A stretch of 64,000 nucleotides of DNA, from positions 47,153,090 to 47,217,089 of the forward strand of contig CM070908.1 in assembly GCA_036417435.1 (NCBI GenBank), read 5' to 3'. Shown here piece after piece: positions 11,816 through 23,400 of this stretch. This DNA comes from Inia geoffrensis. Taxonomy: Eukaryota; Chordata; Mammalia; Artiodactyla; Iniidae. The first letter of the stretch is position 1. Every line of letters begins with the position of its first letter. The notes below the pieces were generated by a model. The model did not search any database. It saw nothing but the letters and a program-made list of their open reading frames with translations, and was not told the DNA's origin. The translations under genes and the position numbers were made by a program.

Positions 11816-12280
11816 TGTAGCAGGGAAGAGCCAAATCTGTCTACATGTTAGATCTGTTTCTTTTACTTTAACCTTTGCTTCCGGTTACTTTTGTTCACTA
11901 AAAGGATACTGTCTATACATAATGGCCTGCCTAGGGGAACCCTGCCCCTCTGCCTGAGTGTTCAACCAAAGTGCCTTTGTTCAGGGAAACATCCTGACCC
12001 TGCCCACCTGTGAATGGCTGCAAGAAAGAAGAAATTAACACATACCCTCCCCAAGGCTGGCCATTCCAGGGGACATTTGCAAATCTTATGGCCTATTTAC
12101 TTTACTTCCTCATCTCCAGCTCTATAGAAGAAACTGGCATCCAAACCCCGAAAAGGGTTATTTTGAGACATCAGTCTGCCATCTGGGTATGCAGGCTTTC
12201 CGTGTTCCTTGCCTCAACACGTCGTCTCCAGTTTATTGGCCTGTTGTGTGGCAAGCAGAGTGAGCTTGGACACGGTAACA
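11816..12280 (+). mobile_element. Second solo ERV LTR, 465 bp, target duplication CTTC
   Basis: The block starts TGTAGCAGGGAAG and ends ACACGGTAACA (TG...CA). It is bracketed by 'cttc' at 11812-11815 and 12281-12284. A TATA-like 'ctctatagaa' lies near 12120. Orientation is inferred as plus from the layout and is less certain than for the neighbour. The sequence is unlike the LTR at 11277-11769, so the two are independent insertions rather than the two LTRs of one provirus. No coding region remains. Confidence 0.82.
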
Positions 12281-12284
12281 CTTC

Positions 12285-13276
12285 CTGTGCTGTATTTGGA
12301 TTCCTCCACCTGGGGAGGCCTAGACACACAGGGGTCCAGGCCCAGAGTCAGGGACCAGAGTTAATTATAAGTCTGAACCAGTCTTCCCTTTCAGAGAGGA
12401 CTTGGCTTGGGAAACAGAGAAGTGAAAAGAAAAAGAGGTCCTTTAGCTGGAGTCAGGTAGGGTCACAAGCAGAGGGAAGAAGCAGCTCTTAATTCAAGCT
12501 GCCTCAGATTACATTTGTCCACACACGCATGAAAAATACTGCTTAAAAAATAAATGAAGTTAATTTCTCTCTAAGGGTTCCCTTTCATCTCGGGGTTTCA
12601 AAGCACTTTGCCACAAAAAAATCCCCATCTTCACTCACTTTTAAAACTAAATATAAACTGAGAAACCTCAGGGTTAAATTTTGGTAAAGCCCTTTGAACT
12701 TTCGAAAAGTACTAAAGAATATTTTATCATCATAAGATCCAAGTGGCCAACCAAGGACCACATAGCCAGAAAACTCCTCCTGATGAAAGCCCACATCTCT
12801 GATCAGAGGACCAGCCTGCTAATTAAAATCACAATTAAAACTAGCAGGGGAGAGGGAGAGTGGTGACTCAACACCCTTACCCAGAAGCAGAAACACTCAC
12901 GACTGACTCACACAGGATACATGAGATTTTCTCCAACGGGCATTTGGAAAAAAAGAAAAGAAATATGAGTCCCGACCGCCCTCCCTCTACTGACCCAGTA
13001 AACTCCCTGTCGGAGTCAATGACACAGCCTTGACTTCCTCCCACCTCAGCGGGAAGGGCCAACTTGGCCTCCTGTAGACGGGAATGTGGAGCGTTGTTCG
13101 CATATGCATTTTTCAACAAAGGAATGTCTCAGAATCTCCCTGGTTCCAGCATGTGAGTCAGTAGTGGGTGTTTGTTTTCTGGGTTCTGGGTGTGAGTCAC
13201 CGCCATCCTGCTGTTGGTCTTCTCAATTCAGGGGTAACAACTAAAAAGAGACGCAGAGAAATGTCTCTGATGCTTA
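12285..13276. other. No recognised gene or repeat
   Basis: Mixed-composition sequence. The open frame that enters from the LTR (12010-12492) has no coding signature. No splice or domain pattern recognised. Confidence 0.45.
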
Positions 13277-13289
13277 AAAGGCACGTGGT

Positions 13290-13528
13290 AGGGAGGGATA
13301 AATCAGGAGCTTGGGATGAACATACACACACTACTATGTATAAGATAGGTAACCAACAAGGACCTACTGTATAGCACAGGGTACCCTACTCAATATTCTG
13401 TGATAACCTATATGAGAAAAGAATCTGAAAAAGAATGGATATATGTATATGTATAACTAAATTACTTTGCTGTGCACCTGAAACTAACATAACATTGTAC
13501 ATCAACTATACTCCAATAAAAAAAAAAA
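13290..13528 (+). mobile_element. 5'-truncated cetartiodactyl L1 (3' UTR only), with target duplication
   Basis: 'aaccaacaaggacctactgt', 'atagcacagggtaccctact' and 'aacattgtacatcaactata' followed by 'ccaataaaa' and an A-tract are the typical 3' UTR of cetartiodactyl L1s. The flanks 'aaaaggcacgtgg' (13277-13289) and 'aaaaggcacctgg' (13529-13541) match at 12 of 13 bases, consistent with a target duplication. Confidence 0.85.
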
Positions 13529-13541
13529 AAAAGGCACCTGG

Positions 13542-15034
13542 AAATTCAGTTGGCAGTTGCATCGCAGCTCTTTCCTCTATAAACAAGTATACAGCATTTA
13601 TAAATAACGGTGAGAAAGAGGAAGGAGGAAGAAGGAGGGGACATAAGTCTTTAGAGGATGTGATTGCAGTAAACGGAAGCAGAGTCTAGTCAAAGTAAAA
13701 ATAGACAACTGCCTGTTTGTCGGCTGCAGAAGGGCTTTGGCGGCTGATATGGCCCAGGAGCCCTGTGTGCTGCTCCTCACTGGCCCGGCAGTGTGGATGG
13801 GAGGTGGGGGGCTGCCAATGTCATCTAACAATTCTGGAACCTGAAAGACCATCTTGGCTTTGAAAGGACATCTTCCTGATGTCCCTCACCTCAATGCTGG
13901 GCTTGGCACCATTTATTCTTGGAAAGCACTTCAAGACCACCCAGAATTCTACAGCAGGAACGATCTACAAGGTCCCAGTGTCACACGGGGGCCAGTGCCA
14001 ACTATACCAGCTTGAAAAACAGTGATCTGACAGTTTGGGCTACACCAACAGCTCGTTTTTATTTCAGTAATATTGACCAACAAATCAAGCCACTTAAGGT
14101 GGCTGAAAAACATAAGGTGATCACTAAACAAACAGGTTTTGAGCTGTGGACAGCTCAAATCTTCCTGGATTTGACACAGGAAGAAAGCAGAGGGATCACT
14201 AGTGAAAAGAGCTTCAACTTTTCAACTGGTTTGAATGTGGAAGTCAAAGCTGGACCTTTCATATGCCGTTGGAGGCTGGATACTATGTTCTATTTCTCGT
14301 ATATATAATTAAAAGATTTCTGGATGCCCACACACTGTCGCTACTAAGGACTTTACAAAGCTCAGAAAACAGAGGCCCTGCCCTCTCATTCCAATGTTAG
14401 TCAACCTACACAAATCCTTGGCAGGAAAAGATAATAAAAACTAACTCTGATGTCAATCCATGACGAGTCATAAAGGAAGGAAGAAGTTTTGCTTCAAAAC
14501 ATTTTCATTTGAGGAGAAAAAGTTATAATGCACATCAGCACCAAACGGAATGCAAAGATTATAAACTTGGAGCTGTTTTCCTGGGACCCGACATTTTAAA
14601 ATAAAATGATTGCAGAATACTTTTTACATTAATATCTCAGGTTTTTGTTTTAAAGATAATTATCTGTGGATATTGCAAAACTTCCTGAACACCCATTTGC
14701 TGTAGACTTATACACTTGAAAGATGTATACACTGAGGCCTATTCCAAAGCAAATCAAAACCAATTAACATATACTCCTGATTGTGAGTTTTTGCTTAACT
14801 AACCTGCTATTCTCTCAAAAAAGTGAGGAGTTGGAATTTGACTGGCAGCTGGAGTCATTCCACTTTCTCAAAATAATTCTGCTCTTAACCTGCTCAGTCT
14901 TGGGGATCATTTTTTGGATAAGTGACTGATGAGATACTCTCATAGTTTATGACAACCCATCAAACGGCTTCCATGCCAAAACTGAGTTGGCATAGCCAGG
15001 AAGTGGGCACCCAGGAAGCATGTCTTTGCTCTTC
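13542..15034. other. No recognised gene or repeat
   Basis: Open frames of 69-129 codons (for example 13919-14308) show no recognisable domain. I see no repeat family here. Confidence 0.45.
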
Positions 15035-15355
15035 TGTATTTATTTTTTCCAGTTTTATTGAGATATAATTGACATACAGCATTGCATAAATTTAGGGTGT
15101 ACAGCATAATGATTTGGCTTACGTACATCATGAAATGATGACCACAGTAAATTTAGTGAACAGCCACCATCTCATACAGAAACAAAACCTCGTGATGAGA
15201 ACACTTAGGATTTGCTCTCTTAACAACATTATCTTATAACTGTAAGTTTGTGCCTTTTGACTGCCTGCATACAGTTCTTCCTTTCCCTACCCCCGCCTCT
15301 GGTAACCACACGTCTGATCTCTTTCCCTAGGATCATGTCTTTTCTGTTACCCCAA
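15035..15355 (-). mobile_element. Old L1 (L1M-type) 3' UTR fragment
   Basis: 'ccagttttattgagatataa', 'ttgacatacagcattgcata' and 'tgaaatgatgaccacagta' are the reverse complement of the old L1M 3' UTR. No coding text present. Confidence 0.75.
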
Positions 15356-16044
15356 CTCTTTAGCCATTATTATCGATATAGGGTTAGACACCTGACCCAA
15401 GCCAGGCCAGTTGGAGTTCTGCCTTGGGGTTTTTCACACTGGAGTGTGGCAAAGAATCCCGTATTCTCTTGTCTGAGAGCGTGGGGTGTGAAATTTGCAC
15501 GTGCAGTGTTCCTTACCCCATAGAGGAAGCCAATGTTCAGAGAAAAAATTGAGCTCACAACTAGAGAGGTGAGACAGAAAAAGTACTGGCTGCATTTGAA
15601 TTTTTAGTTCCATTTGTCCCTAAGATCATGCAGCTTGTCTTTAAGACATCCCAGAATCTTTTAAAAAATTGTCACTGCCACCCTTTTTCTTGCCTAACCT
15701 ACTTAAGTTTCTAATACACCAAAAAAAGAGTCTTACTGTATATATGGATCCAGTTGATTATGAAAAAATGAATCAAGGCTGCCAAATGTTTTTTCTCAAA
15801 GAAAATTTGATCCAAGGGACTATAGAGAGATATTTATTTACATTGTTATTTACATATAGACAGATATTTATTTACATTTATTTACATTTATCTTTCAACA
15901 AACATCTAGAAAGCACGCACATAGGGTATTCCACCTTTATAAGGCTACAGACCAGGGGATGTCATCTCCACCCTTCTAGTTTGTAGTCTTGTCAGAGATA
16001 CAATTAGCTTTGTTTCTGTGGAAACCAAAGTTTCTTCTTTTCTG
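15356..16044. other. No recognised feature
   Basis: Contains a short ATTTACAT-rich tandem patch (about 15832-15895). Nothing else recognised. Confidence 0.45.
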
Positions 16045-16190
16045 TGTATTCCCCACCCCTATCAGAACAGGAGCTACACAAGGTGGGGTATTGGTTTTGT
16101 TCATTGATGTGTCCAAGCACCTAGAACATTGCTTCGCATATGGTAGGCAATGAACAAAAATGTACTAAATAAATGAACTAACCTTTGTCC
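16045..16190 (+). mobile_element. L2 3'-end fragment
   Basis: 'tttgttcattgatgtgtcca', 'agcacctagaacattgcttc' and 'tactaaataaatgaac' follow the L2 3' terminal layout. Confidence 0.7.
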
Positions 16191-16326
16191 ATGTCCTAAT
16201 CCTGTTAGGTGTGTTAGCTCCTCAAGAATGCTAGGCTTAGAGATAGATGGAACAATGAAATTAAAAGAACAGAAGATGGACACTAAAATACTGGAGACAT
16301 AAAGAAGCTTAAAGGTCAAAAGAGAA

Positions 16327-16334
<8 letters not shown>

Positions 16335-16357
<23 letters not shown>

Positions 16358-16549
16358 GCGGTACGCGGGCCTCTCACTGTTGTGGCCTCTCCCGTTGCGG
16401 AGCACAGGCTCCGGACCCACAGGCTTAGCGGCCATGGCTCACGGGCCCAGCCGCTCCGCGGCATGTGGGATCTTCCCGGACTGGGGCACGAACCCGTGTC
16501 CCCTGCACTGGCAGGCGGACTCCCAACCACTGCGCCACCAGGGAAGCCC
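16335..16549 (-). mobile_element. Young cetacean tRNA-derived SINE (CHR family), 17-bp target duplication
   Basis: Same family as 3677-3880. The duplication 'aaaagagaagtattttt' is at 16318-16334 and 16550-16566. A long pure T-run (about 16331-16357) is the uninterrupted poly-A tail, which suggests a recent insertion. The box B region 'gggttcgtgcc' reads on the minus strand and CpGs are intact. Confidence 0.94.
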
Positions 16550-16689
16550 AAAAGAGAAGTATTTTTAAATTTAACAATTTGGAAGCACTTCTGTTTCAGC
16601 AACTGATCAATAGATGAAGCATATCTCTCCCTCCCACTTCTGTTTAAGCTCTAATTTACTTACTACTAGTTATACCATTATTCCTTCAG

Positions 16690-17145
16690 TCAGAGGACCC
16701 TTTCAGTTTTAGCTAAGCAAATGGCAGCCCAACCAACAACCATGTTTTCCAGCCTCCCTTGCATCTAAGTAAGATTAAGTTTTGACCAATAGAATGTTAG
16801 TAGAAATGATGTGTTTCACTTATGAATCATGCCTATAAATGGTATGAGCATACTCACTCGTAGTCCTGTTTTTTCTTCCCATTTACTGTGATTCAAATTT
16901 GATGACAGAACCTGGACTAGCCATCTTAGATTTCCAAATGGAAGCTGCATGCCAAGGATGACGGAACAGGAACATAGAAGGAGTTTTTGTGATAGGAGTT
17001 TGTGATACCATGCAGCTGCCACATTAAACTTAGCTCACGTTTGGACAGTTAACATGAAGGAAAAATAATTGTCTGTTTTATTTCAGACACTGCTATGTTT
17101 GGGTCTTTGTTATTATAGCTGAAGCTATGTAGTAACTAATACATT
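16690..17145 (+). repeat. Ancient LTR- or DNA-transposon-like repeat, family not named
   Basis: The phrases 'ccagcctcccttgcatctaa', 'aagttttgaccaatagaatg', 'gaagctgcatgccaaggatg' and the end 'gtagtaactaatac' are in the order of a widespread old mammalian repeat. The same end type occurs at 60150-60345. I do not assign a name. Confidence 0.5.
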
Positions 17146-18309
17146 GACACAATCAAAATCTGTCCTGGAACTTTTCCTATCTTCAATTGACTTTCATTAA
17201 GCTTATGTCCTTCAGGTTCTTGACAAATCTGTCTTATGTACTCAATCATTGTTTCCATCCATATATGCAGCCTATGTTAGGAATTCTTGGTTCTCATTCC
17301 TGTTGTAGATTCCTAATGAGCACCAGGTTTCGAAATAAAGTTGGACTGACCAGAACTTGTTGCTTGAGTCCCGTAAACCTGCTGCTCAGTCATTCTCAGA
17401 GTCAACAGTTTGTAGCGCAGCATGAACTTGTTCTCTCATTATTTTCAAAGAGTTTAGTCTCTGCAGCAAGATGACACTGCCTTAAGGAAAGAGGCTCTGT
17501 CTTCCATATTTCCAAATGCCACCCAGCCAGTGCTTAGCACAGAGTGGAGCAATTATTAAGGGCTCCATAAATACACTAAAACCTCTATTATTATTTGCAC
17601 AGTTTACCTGGGACTTCCTACCACAGATTGCTAGTTATTATTTTGGTGGTACAGTCTATCATAATCATTGGTCAATATTAATATGCAAAGATACCCAACA
17701 GGACAAACTGGTCTATGCTAAGTGCCAGATGAATGACAGAGGAGAGGGCATCAGGAAGGTCGCGGGAGGGAGAGGACTGGCTCAGTGGGAGGTAACCTCC
17801 TATCTTCATGCCAGACAGCAAATTCTCACAGAAAGGAAAGAGGAATAAGATACTATTTTGTGGGGCTAAAAACACTACCCCAAATCCCTAAGCTGGTGCC
17901 ACCAAGGGAATACAGGACAAATGGAAGGACAGAACATCGTACTCAATGCTTCGGGCAACAGGTAAACTTGTTTCTGGCAAAACAGAGGTGGGTTGAACTG
18001 GCCATAGAACTTAAACCTCATCAGAGAGGGAGGCTGAAGCTGCATTGACCTTTCACTTGGTTCATGCCCAGATCTTTGAAGCATGGGGATCACCTATAAA
18101 CAAATAAAGCCCAGGTAGTAAGAAAGTTACGATGCCCTTGGGAAGGAAAGCTGGATATGGCTTCATAGAAGAGGGGGCTTAATTCAGATCCTAAATTAAG
18201 GATAAGCATTAGAAACAGAGAGTATTCTGGAACCTGAACGTGTGGAGGGAAGATGGCAGCATGAACAGTAATCTAGAGTCAGGAAAAAGTATACTGTGCT
18301 CAGTCAGAG
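17146..18309. other. No recognised gene
   Basis: A short L2/MIR-like terminal phrase may be present about 17500-17575 ('ccagtgcttagcacagagtg'). Otherwise nothing recognised. Confidence 0.4.
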
Positions 18310-18885
18310 CTGACAGCTCACATAGGAGGTCTAATGGACATATTTTAGTTTGTTTGTTTGACTTCCCTTGCATTCAGGAATTGCTTCTTCACTACTCTTG
18401 CCAATCACAGGGCCCTGCCTGCCACCTAAAGGGAATGGATGTGGGACTGCCTGAACCATCAGGATGCTGTACGCCCCTGGGCTGGAACATGGAACTTCTC
18501 TGGAGCAGGCACATGACCCAAGCAGAGCCAAGCAGAATCCTTTGGGTAGATTAATAAGGATACAAGAAGAGAAGGGATTATTTTCTCTTTTATGTGATTG
18601 CTAGCTATGAAGACCATGTAAATTTAGCTCTGCCACCGGCAACGCTGCTGTTACAGAGAAGGTTGCCTAAGAATTAAGCCCGTTTGGAAGATGAAGAGCC
18701 ACAAGGGAAGAAAGGAGATCCTGAGGACAGAGTCTGAATCTCAGAGCCAGCTGTGCCTGGAGCAAAACTCCTGTGCCACCTTGGACTCTCCAGTTACAGG
18801 AAGCAATCAATTCTTCTTGTGTTTCTGCCACGTTGGGTTTCTGTCCCTTGCAACTGAAAGAGACCTGACTAATGTGTGAGTAAGT
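18310..18885 (+). repeat. Ancient LTR-like repeat, family not named
   Basis: 'gcaggcacatgacccaagca', 'ccttggactctccagttaca' and the end 'agagacctgactaatgt' match a common old mammalian repeat type, also seen at 46330-46690. No open frame or promoter of note. Confidence 0.5.
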
Positions 18886-19204
18886 GGGGATAGGGTTAGA
18901 AAGTAGATACAGCTGTATTACGGAGGCCCTGAGTCCTAGACAAAAAAGTTTGGACTTGTTTTTGAATATGACAAGATGAGCCATTTAAGTTGGGAGGCTG
19001 TTACCGTGTAGGTGGTGGCTCTGTGGAAAGAGCTCAGCCAGGGGTGGCTTCCAGCTTCATCACCTCTGGGTGACAGATCCCATGAAGATCCCGAGCCACT
19101 GTGTCCCCTTCTGCAGAGTGAGGTGTGACTCCATGTACCCCACTGAATGGCGGTGAGGAAGACGTTCAATAACACAGTCAGCACCTAATAAAGTCACGAC
19201 AGCC
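18886..19204. other. No recognised feature; left flank of the L1 nest
   Basis: No repeat recognised. I searched this flank by eye for a duplication of the outer L1's right flank (34930 onwards) and did not find one. Confidence 0.45.
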
Positions 19205-19741
19205 TTTTTTTTTAACATCTTAATTGGAGTATAATTGCTTTACAATGTTGTGTTAGTTTCTGCTTTATAACAAAGTGAATCAGTTATACATATACATATG
19301 TTCCCATATCTCTTCCCTTTTGCATCTCCCTCCCTCCCACTCTCCCTATCCCACCCCTCTAGGTGGTCAAAAAGCACTGAGCTGATCTCCCTGTGCTATG
19401 TGGCTGCTCCCCACTAGCTATCTGTTTTACATTTGGTAGTATATATATGTCCATGCCACTCTCTCACTTTGTCACAGCTTACCCTTCCCCCTCCCCATAT
19501 CCTCAAGTCCATTCTCTAGTAGGTCTGTGTCTTTATTCCCGTCTTACACCTAGGTTCTTCATGACATTTTTTTTCTTAAATTCTATATATATGTGTTAGC
19601 ATAAGGTATTTGTCTTTCTCTTTCGGACTTACTTCACTCTCTCTGACAGACTCTAGGTCTATTCACCTCATTACAAATAGCTCAATTTCATTTCTTTTTA
19701 TGGCTGACTAATATTCCATTGTATATATGTGCCACATCTTC
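19205..19741 (-). mobile_element. Outer L1, 3' part (split by the young L1)
   Basis: The poly-A tail (T9 at 19205-19213), the 3' UTR and the last codons of ORF2 (end equivalent about 19573) read on the minus strand. They are closely alignable to 20099-20640 of the young copy. The sequence stops at 'gccacatctt' (19731-19740) and resumes with the same 'gccacatctt' at 28167. The young L1 therefore split a once continuous element. Confidence 0.93.
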
Positions 19742-19744
19742 TTT
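19731..19744. repeat. Target-site duplication of the young L1, left copy
   Basis: 'gccacatcttcttt' is identical to 28167-28180. The last three bases overlap the T-run. In L1 sense it reads AAAGAAGATGTGGC, and the empty site is T|AAAG, close to the L1 endonuclease preference. Confidence 0.9.
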
Positions 19745-20080
19745 TTTTTTTTTTTTTTTAAACTTAAACGAAATTTTTATTTAAAACTTGAGTTGTTTAA
19801 ATCATTAGACATGTGACTTTATTACAACATCAAGATTTCAGACACTAAGGATTCAAGAAATTAACCGGGGTAAGCAATTAAAATATGACCTCAAATACCC
19901 TAGTATATTGATCAAGAGTTTGCCATTTTTAGAGCTACATTTATGAAAAACAATAACAAAAGCCAGAAAGCTAAAGCTTAATGCATATTTTAAGGCCAAA
20001 AGCAATATAGGAAAATTCACCTCCTCTTGAGAGGTGTTTTAAAAATTGTTTAATCTATGATCCAATTTGAATCTCATTGG
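19742..20080 (-). mobile_element. 3' transduced segment (about 321 bp) with its own poly-A tract
   Basis: In L1 sense (minus strand), after the L1's own A18 (20081-20098) come 321 bases without L1 similarity (20080 down to 19760). Then AATAAA (19781-19776), 16 further bases and a second A18 (19759-19742). The target duplication lies outside this second tail, so segment and L1 were inserted as one RNA copy. This is read-through transcription past the L1 signal in the donor locus, polyadenylated at a downstream signal. The segment has no long open frame and resembles a 3' UTR or intergenic flank. A separate 3'-UTR retrocopy is less likely because no duplication separates it from the L1. Confidence 0.82.
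19776..19781 (-). terminator. Polyadenylation signal of the transduced transcript
   Basis: AATAAA on the minus strand, 16 bases before the outer poly-A tract (19742-19759). This is normal spacing for cleavage and polyadenylation. Confidence 0.8.
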
Positions 20081-20104
20081 TTTTTTTTTTTTTTTTTTAA
20101 CATC

Positions 20105-20110
20105 TTTATT
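20105..20110 (-). terminator. L1 polyadenylation signal
   Basis: AATAAA on the minus strand just before the L1 A18 tract. The presence of the transduced segment beyond it shows that it was bypassed in the source transcript. Confidence 0.85.
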
Positions 20111-20461
20111 GGGTTAAAATTGCTCTACAATGGTGTGTCAGTTTCTACTTTACAATAAAGTGAATCAGTTATATATATACAGACGTTCACATATTTCTTC
20201 CCTCTTGCGTCTCTCTCCTTCCTTCCCTCCCTATCCCACCCCTCCAGGCAGTCACAAAGCACCGAGCAGATATCCCTGTGCCAAGCGGCTGCTTCCCATT
20301 AGCCATCTACCTTACGTTTGTTAGTATATATATGTCCATGCCCCTCCCTCGCCCTCTCATAGCTCACCCCTCCCACTCCCCATATCCTCAAGTCCGTTCT
20401 CCAGTAGGTCTGTGTCTTTATTCCTGTCTTACCCCTAGGTTCTTCATAACATTTTTTTTTC

Positions 20462-23400
20462 TTAAATTCCATATATATGTGTTAGCATACGGTATTTGTC
20501 TTTGTCTTTCTGACTTACTTCACTCTGTATGACAGACTCGAGGTCTATCCACCTCATTACAAATAGCTCAATTTCGTTTCTTTTTAATGCTGAGTAATAT
20601 TCCATTGTGTATATGTGCCACATCTTCTTTATCCATTCATCTGACGATGGGCACTTAGGTTGTTTCCATCCCCGGGCTATTGTAAATAGAGCTGCGATGA
20701 ACATTTTGGTACACGCCTCTTTTTCAATTTTGGTTTTCTCAGGGTATATGCCCAGTAGTGGGATTGCTGGGTCATATGGTAGTTCTATTTTTAGTTTTTT
20801 AAGGAACCTCCATACTGTTCTCCATAGTGGCTGAACCAATTCACATTCCCACCAGCAGTGCAAGAGGGTTCCCTTTTGTCCACACCCTCTCCAGCATTTA
20901 TTGTTTCTAGATTTTTTGATGATGGCCATTCTAACTGGTGTGAGATGATATCTCATTGTAGTTTTGATTTGCATTTCTCTAATGCTTAATGATGTTGAGC
21001 ATTCTTTCATGTGTTTGTTGGCAGTCTGCATATCTTCTTTGGAGAAATGTCTATTTAGGTCTTCTGCCCATTTTTGGATTGGGTTGTTTGTTTTTTTGTC
21101 ATTGAGCTGCATAAGCTGCTTGTAAATTTTGGAGATTAATCCTTTGTCAGTTGCTTCATTTGCAAATATTTTCTCCCATTCTGAGGGTTGTCTTTTGGTC
21201 TTGTTTATGGTTTCCTTTGCTGTGCAAAAGCTTTGAAGTTTCATTAGGTCCCATTTGTTTATTTTTGTTTTTATTTCCATTGCTCTAGGAGGTGGGTCAA
21301 AAAGGATCTTGCTGTGATTTATGTCATAGAGTGTTCTGCCTATGTTTTCCTCTAAAAGTTTGATAGTTTCTGGCCTTACATTTAGGTCTTTAATCCATTT
21401 TGAGCTTATTTTTGTGTATGGTGTTAGGGAGTGATCTAAGCTCATACTTTTACATGTAGCTGTCCAGTTTTCCCAGCACCACTTATTGAAGAGGCTGTCC
21501 TTTCTCCACTGTATGTTCCTGCCACCATTATCAAAGATAAGGTGTCCATATGTGCGTGGGTTTATCTCTGGGCTTTCTATTCTGTTCCATTGATCTATCG
21601 TTCTGTTTTTGTGCCAGTACCATACTGTCTTGATTACTGTAGCTTTGTAGTATAGTCTGAAGTCAGGGAGCCTGATTCCTCCAGCTCCGTTTTTCGCTCT
21701 CAAGATTGCTTTAGCTATTCGGGGTCTTTTGTGTTTCCATACAAATTGTGAAATTTTTTTTTCTAATTCTGTGAAAAATGCCAGTGGCAGTTTGATAGGG
21801 ATTGCATTGAATCTATAGATTGCTTTGGGTAGTAGAGTCATTTTCACAATGTTGATTCTTCCAATCCAAGAACATGGTATATCCCTCCATCTATTTGTAT
21901 CGTCTTTAATTTCTTTCATCAGTGTCTTATAATTTTCTGCATACAGGTCTTTTGTCTCCCTAGGTAGGTTTATTCCTAGGTATTTTATTCTTTTTGTTGC
22001 AATGGTAAATGGTAGTGTTTTCTTGATTTCACTTTCAGATTTTTCATCAGTAGTATATAGGAATGCCAGAGATTTCTGTGCATTAATTTTGTATCCTGCT
22101 ACTTTACCAAATTCATTGATTATCTCTAGTAGTTTTCTGGTAGCATCTTTAGGATTCTCTATGTATAGTATCATGTCATCTGCAAACAGTGACAGCTTTA
22201 CTTCTTCTTTTCCGATTTGGATTCCTTTTATTTCCTTTTCTTCTCTGATTGCTGTGGCTAAAACTTCCAAAACTATGTTGAATAAGAGTGGTGAGAGTGG
22301 GCAACCTTGTCTTGTTCCTGATCTTAGTGGAAATGCTTTCAGTTTTTCACCATTGAGGATGATGTTGGCTGTGGGTTTGTCATATATGGCCTTTATTATG
22401 TTGAGGAAAGGTCCCTCTATGCCTACTTTCTGTAGGGTTTTTATCATAAATGGGTGTTCAATTTTGTCAAAAGCTTTCTCTGCATCTATTGAGATGATCA
22501 TATGGTTTTTCTCCTTCAATTTGTTAATATGGTTTATCACATTGATAGACTTGCGTATATTGAAGAATCCTTGCATTCCTGGAATAAACCCCACTTGATC
22601 ATGGTGTATGATCCTTTTGATGTGCTGTTGGATTCTGTTTGCTAGTATTTTGTTGAGGATTTTTGCATCTATGTTCATCAGTGATATTGGCCTGTAGTTT
22701 TCTTTCTTTGTGACATCCTTGTCTGGTTTTGGTATCAAGGTGATGGTGGCCTCGTAGAAGGAATTGGGGAGTGTTCCTCCCTCTGCTATGTTTTGGAAGA
22801 GTTTGAGAAGGATAGGTGTTAGCTCTTCTCTAAATGCTTGATAGAATTCAGCTGTGAAGCCATCTGGTCCTGGGCTTTTGTTTGTTGGAAGATTTTTAAT
22901 CACAGTTTCAATTTCAGTGTTTGTGATTGGTCTGTTCATATTTTCTATTTCTTCCTGATTCAGTCTTGGTAGTTTGTGCATTTCTAAGAATGTGTCCATT
23001 TCTTCCAGATTGTCCATTTTATTGGCATAGAGTTGCTTGTAGTAATCTCTCATGATCATTTTTATTTCTGCCGTGTCAGTTGTTACTTCTCCTTTTTCAT
23101 TTCTAATTCTATTGATTTTAGTCTTCTCCCTTTTTTTCTTGATGAGTCTGGCTAATGGTTTATCTATTTTGTTTATCTTCTCAAAGAACCAACTTTTAGT
23201 TTTATTGATCTTTGCTATTGTTTCCTTCATTTCTTTTTCGTTTATTTCTGATCTGATTTTTATATTTTCTTTCCTTCTACTAAGTTTGGGGTTTTTTTGT
23301 TCTTCTTTCTCTAATTGCTTTAGGTGTAAGGTTAGGTTGTTTATTCGAGATGTTTCCTGCTTCTTAAGGTGGGCTTGTATTGCTATAAACTTCCCTCTTA

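Noticed and set aside
11277..12280. Reading the two adjacent LTRs as the two ends of one provirus
   Set aside because: The LTR sequences are unrelated, only 46 bp separate them, and each has its own distinct 4-bp duplication.
12010..12492. 160-codon open frame on the plus strand
   Set aside because: It starts inside the solo LTR (11816-12280) and crosses its end and target duplication, so it is not a gene of the LTR or of the host.
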